The notes under the pieces: generated by a model | Seen by the model: the letters and a program-made list of their open reading frames with translations, nothing else | The model's database searches: none | Told to the model about the DNA's origin: nothing | Made by a program: the position numbers and the translations under genes | In this document: piece by piece, positions 17,143-26,540 of the stretch | Position numbering within the stretch: the first letter of the stretch is position 1 | How the letters are laid out: every line of letters begins with the position of its first letter | Assembly: GCF_019249655.2 (NCBI RefSeq) | Contig: NZ_CP137557.1 | Coordinates: 712,001 to 776,000 of the forward strand | DNA length: 64,000 nt | Origin: Segatella copri | GTDB taxonomy: Bacteria > Bacteroidota > Bacteroidia > Bacteroidales > Bacteroidaceae | Reading direction: 5' to 3'

Positions 17143-19239
17143 CTAGCTGATTGCCGCCCAGTTGATATTCGTTTTCTTGAGTTCTCTGAGTCTATTCCAT
17201 AAGATGGAGTTCTGAGGCTTCTCGCAGAGAGGGTCGTTGTCGATGATGGCCTGGGCTTCTGTGCGCGCCAGTTGAACCAGCTGACCATCCTTGGCTATAT
17301 TCGCAATTTTCAGGTCGAATGCCATGCCGCTCTGCTGCGTACCTTCCAGGTCGCCAGGACCACGGAGCTTCAGGTCGGCTTCGGCAATCTGGAAACCGTC
17401 ATTCGTATCACACATGATGTCAATGCGCTTGCGGGTTTCTTCCGATAGCTTGTAGTTCGTAACCAGAATGCAGTAGCTCTGGTCGCTGCCACGTCCCACT
17501 CTGCCCCTCAGCTGGTGAAGCTGCGAGAGACCGAAGCGCTGTGCGTCCAGAATTACCATCACCGAAGCATTGGGCACGTTCACACCCACTTCTATCACGG
17601 TGGTGGCAACGAGTATCTGGGTCTCACCCTTCACGAAGCGCTCCATCTCCTCTTCCTTCTCGGCAGATTTCATCTTGCCATGAATCTTGCTGAGGCTGAA
17701 TTCAGGAAAGGCTTGCTTCAGCGTCTCATAACCTTCCTCCAGATTCTTCAGGTCCATCTTCTCACTCTCCTTGATGAGCGGGAAGACGACGTAAACCTGT
17801 CTGCCCAACTCTATCTGGTGACGGATGCTCTGGTAGAGACTCGTCAACTGGTTGTCGAACTTATGCAGGGTTCTTACGGGCTTTCTGCCTGGCGGCAACT
17901 GGTCTATCACGCTTACATCCAGGTCGCCATAAATGGTCATGGCGAGGGTGCGGGGGATAGGGGTGGCTGTCATTACCAGCACATGAGGCGGATTGGCACT
18001 CTTTGCCCATAATCGGGCACGCTGTTCCACGCCGAAGCGATGCTGCTCGTCAATCACGGCAATGCCCAGGCGGCAGAATGACACGGGGTCTTCGAGCACG
18101 GCATGCGTACCTATCAGTATCTGTACGGCACCGGTGGCGAGACCATCCAGAATCTCCTTGCGTTTCTTGCCCTTCACGATGCCCGTCAGCAGTTCCACCC
18201 GGATATCCATCCCTTTCAGAAATTCACGGATGGTTTGCAGATGCTGTTCGGCAAGAATCTCGGTAGGTGCCATGAGGCATGCCTGGTAACCGTTGTCCAG
18301 GGCTATGAGCATGGTCATCAGCGCCACGAGCGTCTTGCCCGAGCCCACGTCGCCTTGCAGCAGACGGTTCATCTGCTTGCCGCTGCACATGTCGGCTCGT
18401 ATCTCGTGCATCACCCTTTTCTGGGCACCCGTCAGTTCGAAGGGCAGGTTGTGGGCATAGAAGCCGTTGAAGATGTCGCCGATGCGATTGAATACGTAGC
18501 CGCGGTATTTGCGGCGCTGGTCGCTCGCGTACCTTAATATATTGAGCTGCACATAGAAGAGTTCCTCAAATTTCAGTCTTACCTGTGCCTTCTGCATCTC
18601 CTGATGCGAATGCGGATAATGAATCATGCGCAAGGCGGCATCACGGGATACGAGATGCAGGCGGTTGATGAGGAAATCGGGCAGCGTCTCGGGCAGGGGA
18701 GGGAGGATGCGCACCAGACTCTTGGTTATCTTCTCGATGCTTCGTGAAGAGTAGCCACGCTTTTTCATCAACTCGGTCATGCCGTAGAAAGGCTGCATGC
18801 CCATCTCCGTAATCTGCAGTTTGCTGGCATCATCGATATCGGGATGCGTAAACTGGAAGCGGCCTCCATAGACCGATGGTTTTCCGAAGACGATGTATTC
18901 GGTGCCCACCTTGAAGTTCTTCAGAATGTATTGGGTGCCACGAAACCAGATGAGGTCTGCCACGCCGTAACCATCCGAGAAGTGGGCCACCAGCATGCTG
19001 TTGCGCTTGCCCGTGTCTCTCTCCTCGTAACTCAGAATCTTTCCCTTAATCTGCACGTATGGCATGTCGGGGGTGAGCTCGCTGATGTGGAATATCTTCG
19101 AGCGGTCTACGTATTTATATGGGAAGTATTCCAGCAAGTCACCATAAGAGTTGATACCAAGCTCTTTGCTCAGTATCTCTTTCGTCTTGGGTCCCACGTT
19201 GGGCAGGAACTTGATGTCTTGATCTAGAATACTACTCAT
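17143..19239 (-). CDS. recG: ATP-dependent DNA helicase RecG
   Basis: A 698-residue helicase that reverses stalled forks and moves branched DNA. The N-terminal wedge OB-fold region is followed by Walker A LQGDVGSGKTLVAL (about residues 290-303), the DEQHRFGVEQR box (about 396-406), MTATPIPRTLAMTIYG (about 424-439), and the C-terminal motifs GVNVPNASVMVILDAQRFGL and QLRGRVGRG. Length is normal for the family. No close upstream gene; the 60-bp gap toward ispD is a TTATAATTTACAATTTATAG-type repeat. Confidence 0.97.
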   Translation of the reverse strand: MSSILDQDIKFLPNVGPKTKEILSKELGINSYGDLLEYFPYKYVDRSKIFHISELTPDMPYVQIKGKILSYEERDTGKRNSMLVAHFSDGYGVADLIWFRGTQYILKNFKVGTEYIVFGKPSVYGGRFQFTHPDIDDASKLQITEMGMQPFYGMTELMKKRGYSSRSIEKITKSLVRILPPLPETLPDFLINRLHLVSRDAALRMIHYPHSHQEMQKAQVRLKFEELFYVQLNILRYASDQRRKYRGYVFNRIGDIFNGFYAHNLPFELTGAQKRVMHEIRADMCSGKQMNRLLQGDVGSGKTLVALMTMLIALDNGYQACLMAPTEILAEQHLQTIREFLKGMDIRVELLTGIVKGKKRKEILDGLATGAVQILIGTHAVLEDPVSFCRLGIAVIDEQHRFGVEQRARLWAKSANPPHVLVMTATPIPRTLAMTIYGDLDVSVIDQLPPGRKPVRTLHKFDNQLTSLYQSIRHQIELGRQVYVVFPLIKESEKMDLKNLEEGYETLKQAFPEFSLSKIHGKMKSAEKEEEMERFVKGETQILVATTVIEVGVNVPNASVMVILDAQRFGLSQLHQLRGRVGRGSDQSYCILVTNYKLSEETRKRIDIMCDTNDGFQIAEADLKLRGPGDLEGTQQSGMAFDLKIANIAKDGQLVQLARTEAQAIIDNDPLCEKPQNSILWNRLRELKKTNINWAAIS

Positions 19240-19240
19240 A

Positions 19241-19300
19241 TAGTTTATAATTTACAATTTATAGTTTATAGCTTACGATTTGTAATTTACAATTTATAGT
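19241..19300. repeat. AT-rich tandem repeat between recG and ispD
   Basis: Nearly the whole gap is made of related 10-12-base units such as TTTATAATTTACAA and TTTATAGTTTATAG. No promoter box could be separated from it. Confidence 0.45.
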
Positions 19301-19301
19301 T

Positions 19302-19976
19302 TTATTTCTCGTTGAGCAATGCTTCGGCAATCTTGATGTCGAATGGAGTGGTAATCTTGATATTCTCTCTATTACCCTCTACCATTGCCACCTGACAGCC
19401 GAGGCTTTCTACCACCGATGCATCGTCGGTGAACTGCTCCTTGTACTCCTGGTTGAATGCCTGTTTTGCCAGTCCTATATCAAAGGCCTGAGGCGTCTGT
19501 ACCACACGGTAGTCGCTGCGGAGCACGTTCTTGCCGCCGCCGTGCTGGTCGATGTAGCGCAGGGTATCAGTCACGGCGTACACAGGGATGGCAGCGTATT
19601 CCTCGCGTGCCGTCTCGAAGCATTCCTCGATAACCTCTTTGGAAACGAATGGGCGAACGCCGTCGTGGATGCCCACTACACCATCCTCATTGTCAGGGAT
19701 GAGCGCCAGTCCGTTCTTGGAAGAGTGGAAGCGGGTTTCGCCGCCATTGGCTATCTGGTGCTTGATGTCGAAGTGGTACTCCTCGCAGAGCTGGTGCCAG
19801 TATGCCTGCTGGCTCTCTGGCAGAACCAGGATGATGCTCAGCTCTGGGTCGTACTCATGAAAGCGCTCGATGGTGCGCATCAGGATAGGTTTGCCTGCCA
19901 CTGGCAGAAATTGCTTGGGAATCTCGCTTCCCATGCGGAGGCCCTTGCCTCCGGCTACTATGATAACGTAATCCAT
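19302..19976 (-). CDS. ispD: 2-C-methyl-D-erythritol 4-phosphate cytidylyltransferase
   Basis: A 224-residue MEP-pathway enzyme that adds CMP to methylerythritol phosphate. The CTP-binding opening [20 protein letters not shown] (about residues 5-24) is diagnostic. [15 protein letters not shown] (about 102-116) and the terminal [18 protein letters not shown] match the family end. It follows the DJ-1-like gene after a 38-bp gap made of AGTGAAGAGT repeats. Confidence 0.96.
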   Translation of the reverse strand: MDYVIIVAGGKGLRMGSEIPKQFLPVAGKPILMRTIERFHEYDPELSIILVLPESQQAYWHQLCEEYHFDIKHQIANGGETRFHSSKNGLALIPDNEDGVVGIHDGVRPFVSKEVIEECFETAREEYAAIPVYAVTDTLRYIDQHGGGKNVLRSDYRVVQTPQAFDIGLAKQAFNQEYKEQFTDDASVVESLGCQVAMVEGNRENIKITTPFDIKIAEALLNEK

Positions 19977-20014
19977 ATTTTAAGTGAAGAGTTAAAAGTG
20001 AAGAGTGAAGAATT

Positions 20015-20590
20015 CTAATGCTTGTTCTTCATGAGATGATCATACATCATGCCATCCTGCAAGGCTGCAACTGTTTCCTTGCTTACGAAATAGCTCAATA
20101 TCTTGTAGGCGTATGGAAGGGTAGCGGCAGGACCTTCGCCCGTAATCACGTTGCCATCCTCCTGGAAGAGGGTAGCGGTGTATTCGGTGTTCTCGCCGAA
20201 GTACTGTTCGAAACCAGGATAGCAGGTAGCCTTCTTTCCCTCCAGGATGCCTGTGCTTGCCAGAACCATAGGAGCTGCGCAGATGGCACCAATTCGCTTG
20301 CCTGCCTTGTGCTGTGCGATGAGTGCCTGGCGCACACCCTCGTGCTCGTTCAGGTGAGTGCTGCCTGGCATTCCGCCAGGGAGAAGCAGCATGTCGGCAT
20401 CCTCAAAGCTGGCTACATCCTCAAACTTCAGGTCTGCCTTTAGGGTGATGCCATGTGCGGTTTCCACCCATTCACTACCCGTAATGCTCACGGTTTTTAC
20501 TTCAACACCACCTCTGCGGAGGATGTCAACAGGAGCCAATCCTTCGATTTCCTCGAAGCCATTAGCAAGAAATTCATATACCTTTGCCAT
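20015..20590 (-). CDS. DJ-1/PfpI family protein
   Basis: A 191-residue single-domain protein of the DJ-1/YajL branch. LLLPGGMPGSTHL (about residues 69-81) and the nucleophile elbow IGAICAAPMVLASTGIL (about 97-113) with the reactive cysteine in AICAAP are clear. Members have been linked to glyoxalase, deglycase and redox-chaperone activities; which one applies cannot be told here. It is divergent from nadK across an 82-bp gap. Confidence 0.9.
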   Translation of the reverse strand: MAKVYEFLANGFEEIEGLAPVDILRRGGVEVKTVSITGSEWVETAHGITLKADLKFEDVASFEDADMLLLPGGMPGSTHLNEHEGVRQALIAQHKAGKRIGAICAAPMVLASTGILEGKKATCYPGFEQYFGENTEYTATLFQEDGNVITGEGPAATLPYAYKILSYFVSKETVAALQDGMMYDHLMKNKH

Positions 20591-20629
20591 AATTTTTATT
20601 TTTTTGTCGTATTATTCGATTAATATTAT

Positions 20630-20637
20630 TACCTTTG
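20630..20637 (+). promoter_or_regulatory. -7 box of nadK
   Basis: TACCTTTG, a TAnnTTTG match, 35 bp before the nadK ATG. Confidence 0.55.
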
Positions 20638-20672
20638 CAAAAGTAAGAATAATAATTGAAATAACAAAATAA

Positions 20673-21563
20673 ATGGCACAACAACATTTAAAATTCGCAA
20701 TATTTGGCAATGAATACCAGGCTAAGAAGTCGGCTTCCATCATGAGAATCCTTTCTTACCTCGACAAAAAGGATGCAGAAGTGTATATCGAAAGTCTCTT
20801 CTACGACTTCCTCACCAAGGTGGAGCACCAGGAGGTAAGGGCGGCAGGCGTCTTTGAAGATTATAACTTCGATGTGGATTACGTCATCTCGATGGGTGGC
20901 GATGGTACCTTCCTCAAGGCGGCTAGCCGGGTGGGTGCCAAGGGTACGCCTATCATTGGTGTGAACATGGGTCGACTGGGCTTTCTTGCCGACGTGCTTC
21001 CTAGCGAGATAGAGCCGGCACTCGACAGTCTTTATGCGGGCGAATGTAAGATAGAGGAGCATGCCGTGCTGCAGGTGCAGCCTGAGGGCGGCATCCTGGC
21101 GGGTTATCCTTTCGCCCTGAACGATATTGCCGTGTTGAAGCGTGATGATGCTTCCATGATTTCCATCCGCACGCAGGTGGATGGCGAGTTCCTGGTTACC
21201 TATCAGGCGGACGGCTTGATAGTTTCCACGCCTACGGGTTCTACCGCCTACAACCTCTCTAATGGCGGACCTATCATCATTCCGCAGAGCGGCAGTTTCT
21301 GTTTAACTCCTGTGGCACCCCATAGCTTGAACATCCGTCCTATCGTTATCAACGATACGGCAGAGATTGTGCTAGATGTGGAAAGCCGCAGCCACAACTA
21401 TCTCGTAGCCATCGATGGCCGCAGCGAGCGTATGACGGAGCAGACCCGCCTCATCATCCGCAAGGCACCGCATGCCATCAAGATAGTGAAGCAGCGCAAC
21501 CAGCGTTACTTCTCCACACTCCGCGAAAAGTTAATGTGGGGTGCTGATCAAAGACAAAGATAA
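20673..21563 (+). CDS. nadK: NAD kinase
   Basis: A 296-residue ATP/polyphosphate NAD kinase that makes NADP. The GGDGTF motif is at residues 75-80 (SMGGDGTFLKAASRV), and the NE/D-rich and glycine-rich TPTGSTAYNLSNGGPII region (about 188-204) is present. Its stop is 5 bp before the ABC transporter ATG, so the two are one operon. Confidence 0.96.
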   Translation: MAQQHLKFAIFGNEYQAKKSASIMRILSYLDKKDAEVYIESLFYDFLTKVEHQEVRAAGVFEDYNFDVDYVISMGGDGTFLKAASRVGAKGTPIIGVNMGRLGFLADVLPSEIEPALDSLYAGECKIEEHAVLQVQPEGGILAGYPFALNDIAVLKRDDASMISIRTQVDGEFLVTYQADGLIVSTPTGSTAYNLSNGGPIIIPQSGSFCLTPVAPHSLNIRPIVINDTAEIVLDVESRSHNYLVAIDGRSERMTEQTRLIIRKAPHAIKIVKQRNQRYFSTLREKLMWGADQRQR

Positions 21564-21568
21564 AGACA

Positions 21569-23281
21569 ATGTTCAAAGTAATCAAGCTTCCGAAATTCAA
21601 GTATTCTGCCAAGATGCTGCTGGTGTGGCTCTGGGTGGTATGGAAGGGCAACCGCCTGCAGGCTGTCCTCAATGCTGCTATGGGCTTACTTTCGGTGGGC
21701 GTGAGCCTGGCGCAGGTATGGGCGGTAAAGCGTGCCATCGATGTTGCCTCCCATTCCGTAGAGGGCAATGTCTATTGGGCGGTGGGCTTGATGGGATTGC
21801 TGATTCTCTGCGACTTCGCCTTGAGCGTAGGAAGCATCTGGATTCGCAACGTGTTGGGCATCAGGGCGCAAAACCGCATGCAGCAGCGCATGCTCAATCG
21901 CATCCTGCGTTCCGAGTGGCACGGCAGGGAGAAAATGCATTCGGGCGATGTGCTCAACCGCCTGGAGAACGATGTGAACAAGGTGGTTGATTTCCTTACG
22001 GAGACATTGCCTAACACCCTGGGTGTGCTGGCGATGTTCCTGGGTGCCTTCTTCTATCTCTTCTCCATGGATAAGATGCTGTCCGTCGTCATCGTCATCA
22101 TGATTCCTATCTTCCTGGCGTTCAGCAAAATCTATATGAACAAGATGCGATACCTCACTCGCTTGGTGCGCGATTCCGACAGTCAGGTGCAGAGCGTCTT
22201 GCAGGAAACCATCCAGCATCGCATGCTTGTGAAGACCTTGCAGGCGGAGAAGCCGATGGTGGAGAAACTGGAGGAAACCCAGCGCCGGTTGCGGGGCAAT
22301 GTGATGGTGCGTACCAAGTTCAATGTGTTGAGTAATTTCTTCTTGAACTTCGGCTTTGCCCTGGGCTATCTTGTAGCCTTCCTCTGGGCAGCCTTGCGCA
22401 TGGGAGCTGGCACCCTTACCTTTGGTGGCATGACCGCCTTTCTGCAATTGGTAAACAAGATACAGACGCCAGCACGTAATCTTACCAAACTGGCGCCTGC
22501 CTTCGTGGGCGTGTTTACGGCAGCCGAGCGATTGATGGAGCTGGAAGAGAATCCGCTGGAAGAGCAGGGTGAACCTCTCCTGGTGCCTGCGCCTTGCGGC
22601 ATCCGTCTCGATGATATTTCCTATGCCTACGATAAGGATGAATTCTCGGATAGCCAGCGCCAGCAGGTGCGCAACATCATCCATCATCTCAGTTTCGATT
22701 TCTGTCCGGGTTCGTGTACGGCGATATTGGGAGAAACGGGTTCGGGAAAGACCACGCTGATTCGTCTGATTCTTGCCTTGCTCCATCCGCAGGAAGGAAA
22801 GGTAACTATATATAATAAGGTAGGAGATGAAATCAGGAATCAGGCAGAGCTTTCGCCTTTGCATCGCTGCAACTTCGTGTATGTGCCGCAGGGCAACACG
22901 CTGATGAGCGGTACCATCCGTGATAATCTGCGATTGGGCAAGATTGGTGCCACCGACGAGGAGATGCGGGCAGCGTTGCATCAGAGTTGCGCCGACTTCG
23001 TTTTTGATTTGCCAGATGGACTCGATACCCTGTGTAGCGAACAGGGTGGCGGATTGAGCGAGGGACAGGCGCAGCGCATCGCCATTGCCCGAAGTCTTCT
23101 GCGCAATCGCAGCATCATGCTCTTCGATGAGGCTACCAGTGCGCTTGATCCGGAAACCGAGCGTCAGCTTCTTCAGAATATCCTTTCATCGCATGATAAG
23201 ACCATCATCTTCATCACCCATCGTCCTGCCGTGATAGAATATTGCGACCAGACGCTGGAGATTAAGCGAAATGTGGATTAA
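21569..23281 (+). CDS. ABC exporter, fused permease and ATPase
   Basis: A 570-residue half-transporter. Six N-terminal membrane helices occupy about residues 20-300. The ATPase part has Walker A GETGSGKTTLIRL (about 387-399), a Q-loop VPQGN, signature LSEGQAQRIAIARSLL and Walker B IMLFDEATSALDPE, ending with the ITHRP switch histidine. It resembles MsbA/lipid or peptide exporters; the cargo is unknown. The segment after Walker A (KVTIYNKVGDEIRNQAELSP) contains a 17-base word shared exactly with the gap before the SusA-like gene. Confidence 0.9.
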   Translation: MFKVIKLPKFKYSAKMLLVWLWVVWKGNRLQAVLNAAMGLLSVGVSLAQVWAVKRAIDVASHSVEGNVYWAVGLMGLLILCDFALSVGSIWIRNVLGIRAQNRMQQRMLNRILRSEWHGREKMHSGDVLNRLENDVNKVVDFLTETLPNTLGVLAMFLGAFFYLFSMDKMLSVVIVIMIPIFLAFSKIYMNKMRYLTRLVRDSDSQVQSVLQETIQHRMLVKTLQAEKPMVEKLEETQRRLRGNVMVRTKFNVLSNFFLNFGFALGYLVAFLWAALRMGAGTLTFGGMTAFLQLVNKIQTPARNLTKLAPAFVGVFTAAERLMELEENPLEEQGEPLLVPAPCGIRLDDISYAYDKDEFSDSQRQQVRNIIHHLSFDFCPGSCTAILGETGSGKTTLIRLILALLHPQEGKVTIYNKVGDEIRNQAELSPLHRCNFVYVPQGNTLMSGTIRDNLRLGKIGATDEEMRAALHQSCADFVFDLPDGLDTLCSEQGGGLSEGQAQRIAIARSLLRNRSIMLFDEATSALDPETERQLLQNILSSHDKTIIFITHRPAVIEYCDQTLEIKRNVD

Positions 23282-23331
23282 GTAATTGATAGATTTGTTT
23301 TTTACAGAAACTTCTAGCCTATGTATAGATA

Positions 23332-23358
23332 AGGCACGGATCCGTGTAATCCGTGCCT
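23332..23358. terminator. Terminator between ABC exporter and amylase
   Basis: A 10-bp perfect stem, AGGCACGGAT / ATCCGTGCCT, with a 7-base loop lies between two convergent genes and is flanked by T-rich DNA on the amylase side. Confidence 0.75.
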
Positions 23359-23385
23359 CATTTATCTGATTTTATTTCTTTTATC

Positions 23386-25410
23386 TTATCTGATTATCTG
23401 CTTCTTTCCCTGGTGAATGTAGATGCCAGCCTGTGATGGCTTCTTCATCATCTTCATACCGCTCAGGGTGTACCAGGATGGGTCGTTCTGGGCGTTGTTG
23501 TCGATGATAGGATGGCTGATGCCGGTAGATGGCATGTCGGCTGTAACATCCTTAATCTTATACTTCGCACCATCCTTCTCGTTCTGAATCTCCAGATAAG
23601 TATCCTTATTTATATTTGCGAAATCTACGGTCTGTGGAGAACCTGTGCCTGTGCTGAATACGAAGGAAACCATGTAGCTCTTGCTCTTGATCTTGTAAGT
23701 CTGATAGAACCACTTCTTTCCCTCAATTTCCTTGCTCTGGGTAACCTTGTCGCCTGGCCACTTACCCGAAGCGGTCAGGTTCTCGTTAGGACTGTCGCAC
23801 CATGCCCAGAAGTTGAAACCGCTGGTCCAGCCCACCTGGTCGGCATTGGCATAAACGGTAATATCGTATGGCTCGAAGGCTGCAGGCTTTTCTACTTTGT
23901 AAGTACGGGTCAGCACGCCGCTCACAACGCCATCTATCAGCAAGCCCACTTTCAGGGTTGTCTCGCCGAAAGGAATCTCCAGTTCTTCGCCGCTCTTTGC
24001 CTTCTTGCTGCTGGCTGTAGGTTCGGTGCCGTCGGTGGTGTAAACCAGCTGCGCATTATCCTCGTTGCTTACTGCCACGAGCTTTGCCTTCATCACGCCT
24101 TCGTAATCACCCGAAGCCAAATCAACCCAAGCCACGTTTGCCTTCTTAGGCATGAAGTAGCGGTAGTGGTAGCCGTTTAGAAGTTCGGCGTATGAATTAG
24201 GCGCAGCAAACTGGTTGGCGTTAGGACCTACGATGGCGATGAGCGAAGCTTTCTTGCCTACGGTCATGATGCCGTTATAGCCATTGCCTTTGTAGGCATT
24301 GAAGGTGGTATTGCTGGTGTTGGTGATGCCAGCCAGCTGGCGTGCGTTGATCATCGCCTTGATATCCTGCTTGCAGTCAATCCAGTGCTTGTAGAATACG
24401 CATGGGGTTCCGCACGAAGCCAGAATGTAGGCATTGGCTGCCAGGGTATCCTTGCGGATAGGGTCCTGCTGTTCGCTGGCTGAGCGATATTCTGTATCGT
24501 GATTCTCCACGAAGGTAACGGCATACTGCTTGTAAGCTGGGTCGTTAGCCAGACCATCGGTCTTTACGGTTGACCAGTTGGCTTTGATGGCATCGCGCAC
24601 CACGTAGCGGATAGGGAAGTCGAAGGCAGCACTTGTTATCTGGTCATTCACCTTGGTGGCGTTGAGCCAGTTTTTGACTACAGATACATTTCCATCCCAA
24701 TATTCTCCTACGGAATAGTTAGGTTTGGTAGCATTATTGTAGATGCCCGTGTATTTGCCGCTGTATCCCTTCACCATGTCGTAACGGAATCCGGCGTAGC
24801 CGAAGTCATTGAGGAGCATGTCAAGATAAGCCTTTACGATGGTCTGCACGTTCTGGCTGCTGTGGTCAAGGTCGCGCATGCCGCCCCAGTCTTCGCCGGT
24901 ATCGTAAATGCTGCTGAGCTTATAGCCGTTTTCGTCAGCCCATTTCTTGGTTTTGCCTCCGTCATCGTTGGCGCAGATGTCGGTGGATTTCATCTCGTAA
25001 GTTACGCCCTTGTAGGTTTCCACAGGGAAATCCACCCAGTTGGATACATTTTTGCGATGGTTGATAACCACGTCGGCGATGGTTCCGATGCCGTTGGATT
25101 TAAAAGTTTGGATGAGGCTGCGGAGTTCCTTTTCGTTTCCGAAAGAGCTGTTGTAGTTGGTAAACCAGTAGAAGTCGTCGTATCCCATTGATTTATCTCC
25201 ACCACAGTTGGCGCTCTGCGGAATCCATACGAGGTTGAAATACTTACTCAGTTCAGGAGCCTGCGCTTCGAGGTTGGTCCATTTTGAGTCGAAATAGGAA
25301 TCCCAGTAGAATCCCTGGAGCATCACGCCGCTATGGTTGGCTGGCCAACCCTGTGCGAACATATTTACGCTTGCCAATACGGCTGCAAGAGTAGTGAATA
25401 TTTTCTTCAT
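23386..25410 (-). CDS. Secreted GH13 alpha-amylase with starch-binding module
   Basis: A 674-residue enzyme with a signal peptide (about 1-20, ending FAQ). GH13 regions are intact: VVINHRK (about 114-120), GFRYDMVKGY with nucleophile Asp211, VGEYWDG with acid Glu236 and FVENHDTE with Asp305. A beta-rich linker (about 435-515) is followed by a module at about 520-625 (TSGFNFWAWCDSPNENL) that looks like a CBM26-type starch binder. The tail (about 643-674, WYTLSGMKM...GIYIHQGKK) resembles Prevotella export tails. Unlike B. theta SusG it has no lipobox, so it is probably exported through the type IX route. It has its own promoter and a LacI-type site upstream. Confidence 0.9.
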   Translation of the reverse strand: MKKIFTTLAAVLASVNMFAQGWPANHSGVMLQGFYWDSYFDSKWTNLEAQAPELSKYFNLVWIPQSANCGGDKSMGYDDFYWFTNYNSSFGNEKELRSLIQTFKSNGIGTIADVVINHRKNVSNWVDFPVETYKGVTYEMKSTDICANDDGGKTKKWADENGYKLSSIYDTGEDWGGMRDLDHSSQNVQTIVKAYLDMLLNDFGYAGFRYDMVKGYSGKYTGIYNNATKPNYSVGEYWDGNVSVVKNWLNATKVNDQITSAAFDFPIRYVVRDAIKANWSTVKTDGLANDPAYKQYAVTFVENHDTEYRSASEQQDPIRKDTLAANAYILASCGTPCVFYKHWIDCKQDIKAMINARQLAGITNTSNTTFNAYKGNGYNGIMTVGKKASLIAIVGPNANQFAAPNSYAELLNGYHYRYFMPKKANVAWVDLASGDYEGVMKAKLVAVSNEDNAQLVYTTDGTEPTASSKKAKSGEELEIPFGETTLKVGLLIDGVVSGVLTRTYKVEKPAAFEPYDITVYANADQVGWTSGFNFWAWCDSPNENLTASGKWPGDKVTQSKEIEGKKWFYQTYKIKSKSYMVSFVFSTGTGSPQTVDFANINKDTYLEIQNEKDGAKYKIKDVTADMPSTGISHPIIDNNAQNDPSWYTLSGMKMMKKPSQAGIYIHQGKKQIIR

Positions 25411-25490
25411 AATTCAAGAGTTAGTTGTTTCATTTATTTTGTTCATGGGGTAGTAGTTTAGCCATTCGTTCGGCTTACCTTTGCCCGTTG

Positions 25491-25498
25491 CAAAGTTA
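25491..25498 (-). promoter_or_regulatory. -7 box of the amylase gene
   Basis: The minus strand reads TAACTTTG, 80 bp upstream of the ATG at 25410. Its centre is exactly 65 bp from the centre of the operator-like site at 25554-25565. Confidence 0.6.
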
Positions 25499-25553
25499 CG
25501 ATTAAATCCAATAGGTATGCGTAAATAAGCAGTAAATCAATCAAATGATTTGC

Positions 25554-25565
25554 GCAATCGTTTGC
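25554..25565. promoter_or_regulatory. LacI-type operator of the amylase gene (one mismatch)
   Basis: GCAATCGTTTGC differs at one base from the perfect palindrome GCAAACGTTTGC found at three other places in the starch locus. It lies upstream of the -7 box, a position that suits activation rather than blocking. Confidence 0.6.
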
Positions 25566-25802
25566 ATTTTTGCTTTCATTGTCTGTGCATCAGATGCGGC
25601 TTTGGGAGATAATTATTATTAAAAAACTAGAAAACATTTGGCTATCTCGTTTTTTATTGCGTAATTTGCGTTGCGTAAAAAGCGCAATGGCTGTAAGTGT
25701 AACCTACGATGCATAACGAGCATAATATTACGCTATGTAAATAATATTCCGGTAAAAGACAATCAAGAAGAAACTCCCGTAAAATGGGGAAAGTAGAGAT
25801 AG

Positions 25803-25890
25803 AATATTTTCCCTTAAGGATATTTATTCTTTTCCTTAAGGGAAAATATTTTTTTCCTTAAGGGAAATAAAATCTTCCCTTAGGAGATAT
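25803..25890. repeat. Cluster of CCTTAAGG palindromes
   Basis: Four copies of a CCCTTAAGG / CCTTAAGGG word. The first two form an 18-base perfect inverted repeat (25803-25820 and 25833-25850) around a 12-base loop with T-rich flanks. The third is at about 25853-25870, and the fourth (TTCCCTTAGGAG) is degenerate. It lies just beyond the stop of the Rpn remnant and may be its terminator. The rest of 25566-25802 is AT-rich with no gene seen. Confidence 0.6.
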
Positions 25891-25901
25891 TTTCACTGTA
25901 T

Positions 25902-26343
25902 TTAACTTGTAAAGCTATTTTGTTCCTTCAATTTCTGTATTTCCTTCAGCGGAAGCTCGGTGACAGTTGATACTTGCTCATCTGAAAGGCCCATTGATAG
26001 AAGGCGGTGAGCTGTGGCTAGCTTTTCTTTTTCCATACCTTTCGCCATACCTTTCGCCATACCTATTTCCATACCTTTTTTCATACCTATTTCCATCCCT
26101 CTCTTCTCATCAAACTTTCTGGTGGCATATATATCACGCATATTCTTGATGTCCTCATCATAAAGCTCAAGTTCCTCTCGGGAGAGCTTGCGGAGGTCGC
26201 CTATTTCTGCCAACTTGCGGAAGACTGGATACTTCTCGCTGAATGGCATCTGCTCAAACATGTTCATATTCTTCATTATATAAATCCAACAATCAAATAT
26301 ATCCATACACTCTGCCTCCACGTGGGTATATAAATCTTGCCAT
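25902..26343 (-). pseudogene. Remnant of an Rpn-family (PD-(D/E)XK) nuclease/transposase gene
   Basis: The open part (about 139 codons from a GTG at 26321) matches only the C-terminal third of Rpn proteins: NDCWIYIMKN-like DCWIYIMKNMNMFEQMPFSE, LSREELELYDEDIKNMRDIY, then a KG-M repeat (GMEIGMAKGMAKGMEKE) and a short terminal helix. In another frame the ATG at 26341-26343 starts MARFIYP, the usual first residues of full-length members, followed after 16 codons by a stop. The nuclease core in between is missing. A -7 box (26391-26398) is kept. I read this as an internal deletion plus frameshift. A short functional C-terminal product cannot be excluded. Confidence 0.7.
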
Positions 26344-26390
26344 CTTCTTACGTTTTATAAGGTCGTGGACGCAATATTGCTATTCGTTGG

Positions 26391-26398
26391 CAAAGATA
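26391..26398 (-). promoter_or_regulatory. -7 box of the Rpn remnant
   Basis: The minus strand reads TATCTTTG, 48 bp before the ATG at 26343, so the decayed gene still carries a promoter-like sequence. Confidence 0.45.
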
Positions 26399-26460
26399 CG
26401 ACTTTTCCTCGTAACTTCCAAGGTTTTTGGGAAAAATGTAGGGATGATGATAAAGAAAAA

Positions 26461-26493
26461 ATAGGCGGCTCCCGGAATGGGAGAGCCGCCTAT
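26461..26493 (-). terminator. Terminator of the susCDEF operon
   Basis: An 11-base perfect stem (ATAGGCGGCTC / GAGCCGCCTAT) with an 11-base loop lies about 50 bp past the susF stop. On the minus strand it is followed by a T-run. Confidence 0.85.
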
Positions 26494-26540
26494 TGAATAT
26501 ATAGATTTATTATGATGAAGTAAATCTATTTGTAGTTTAT

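Noticed and set aside
26034-26099. CRISPR-like array in the CCATACC repeats
   Set aside because: The units are 12-base in-frame repeats coding for G-M-x-K/I motifs, with no spacers.
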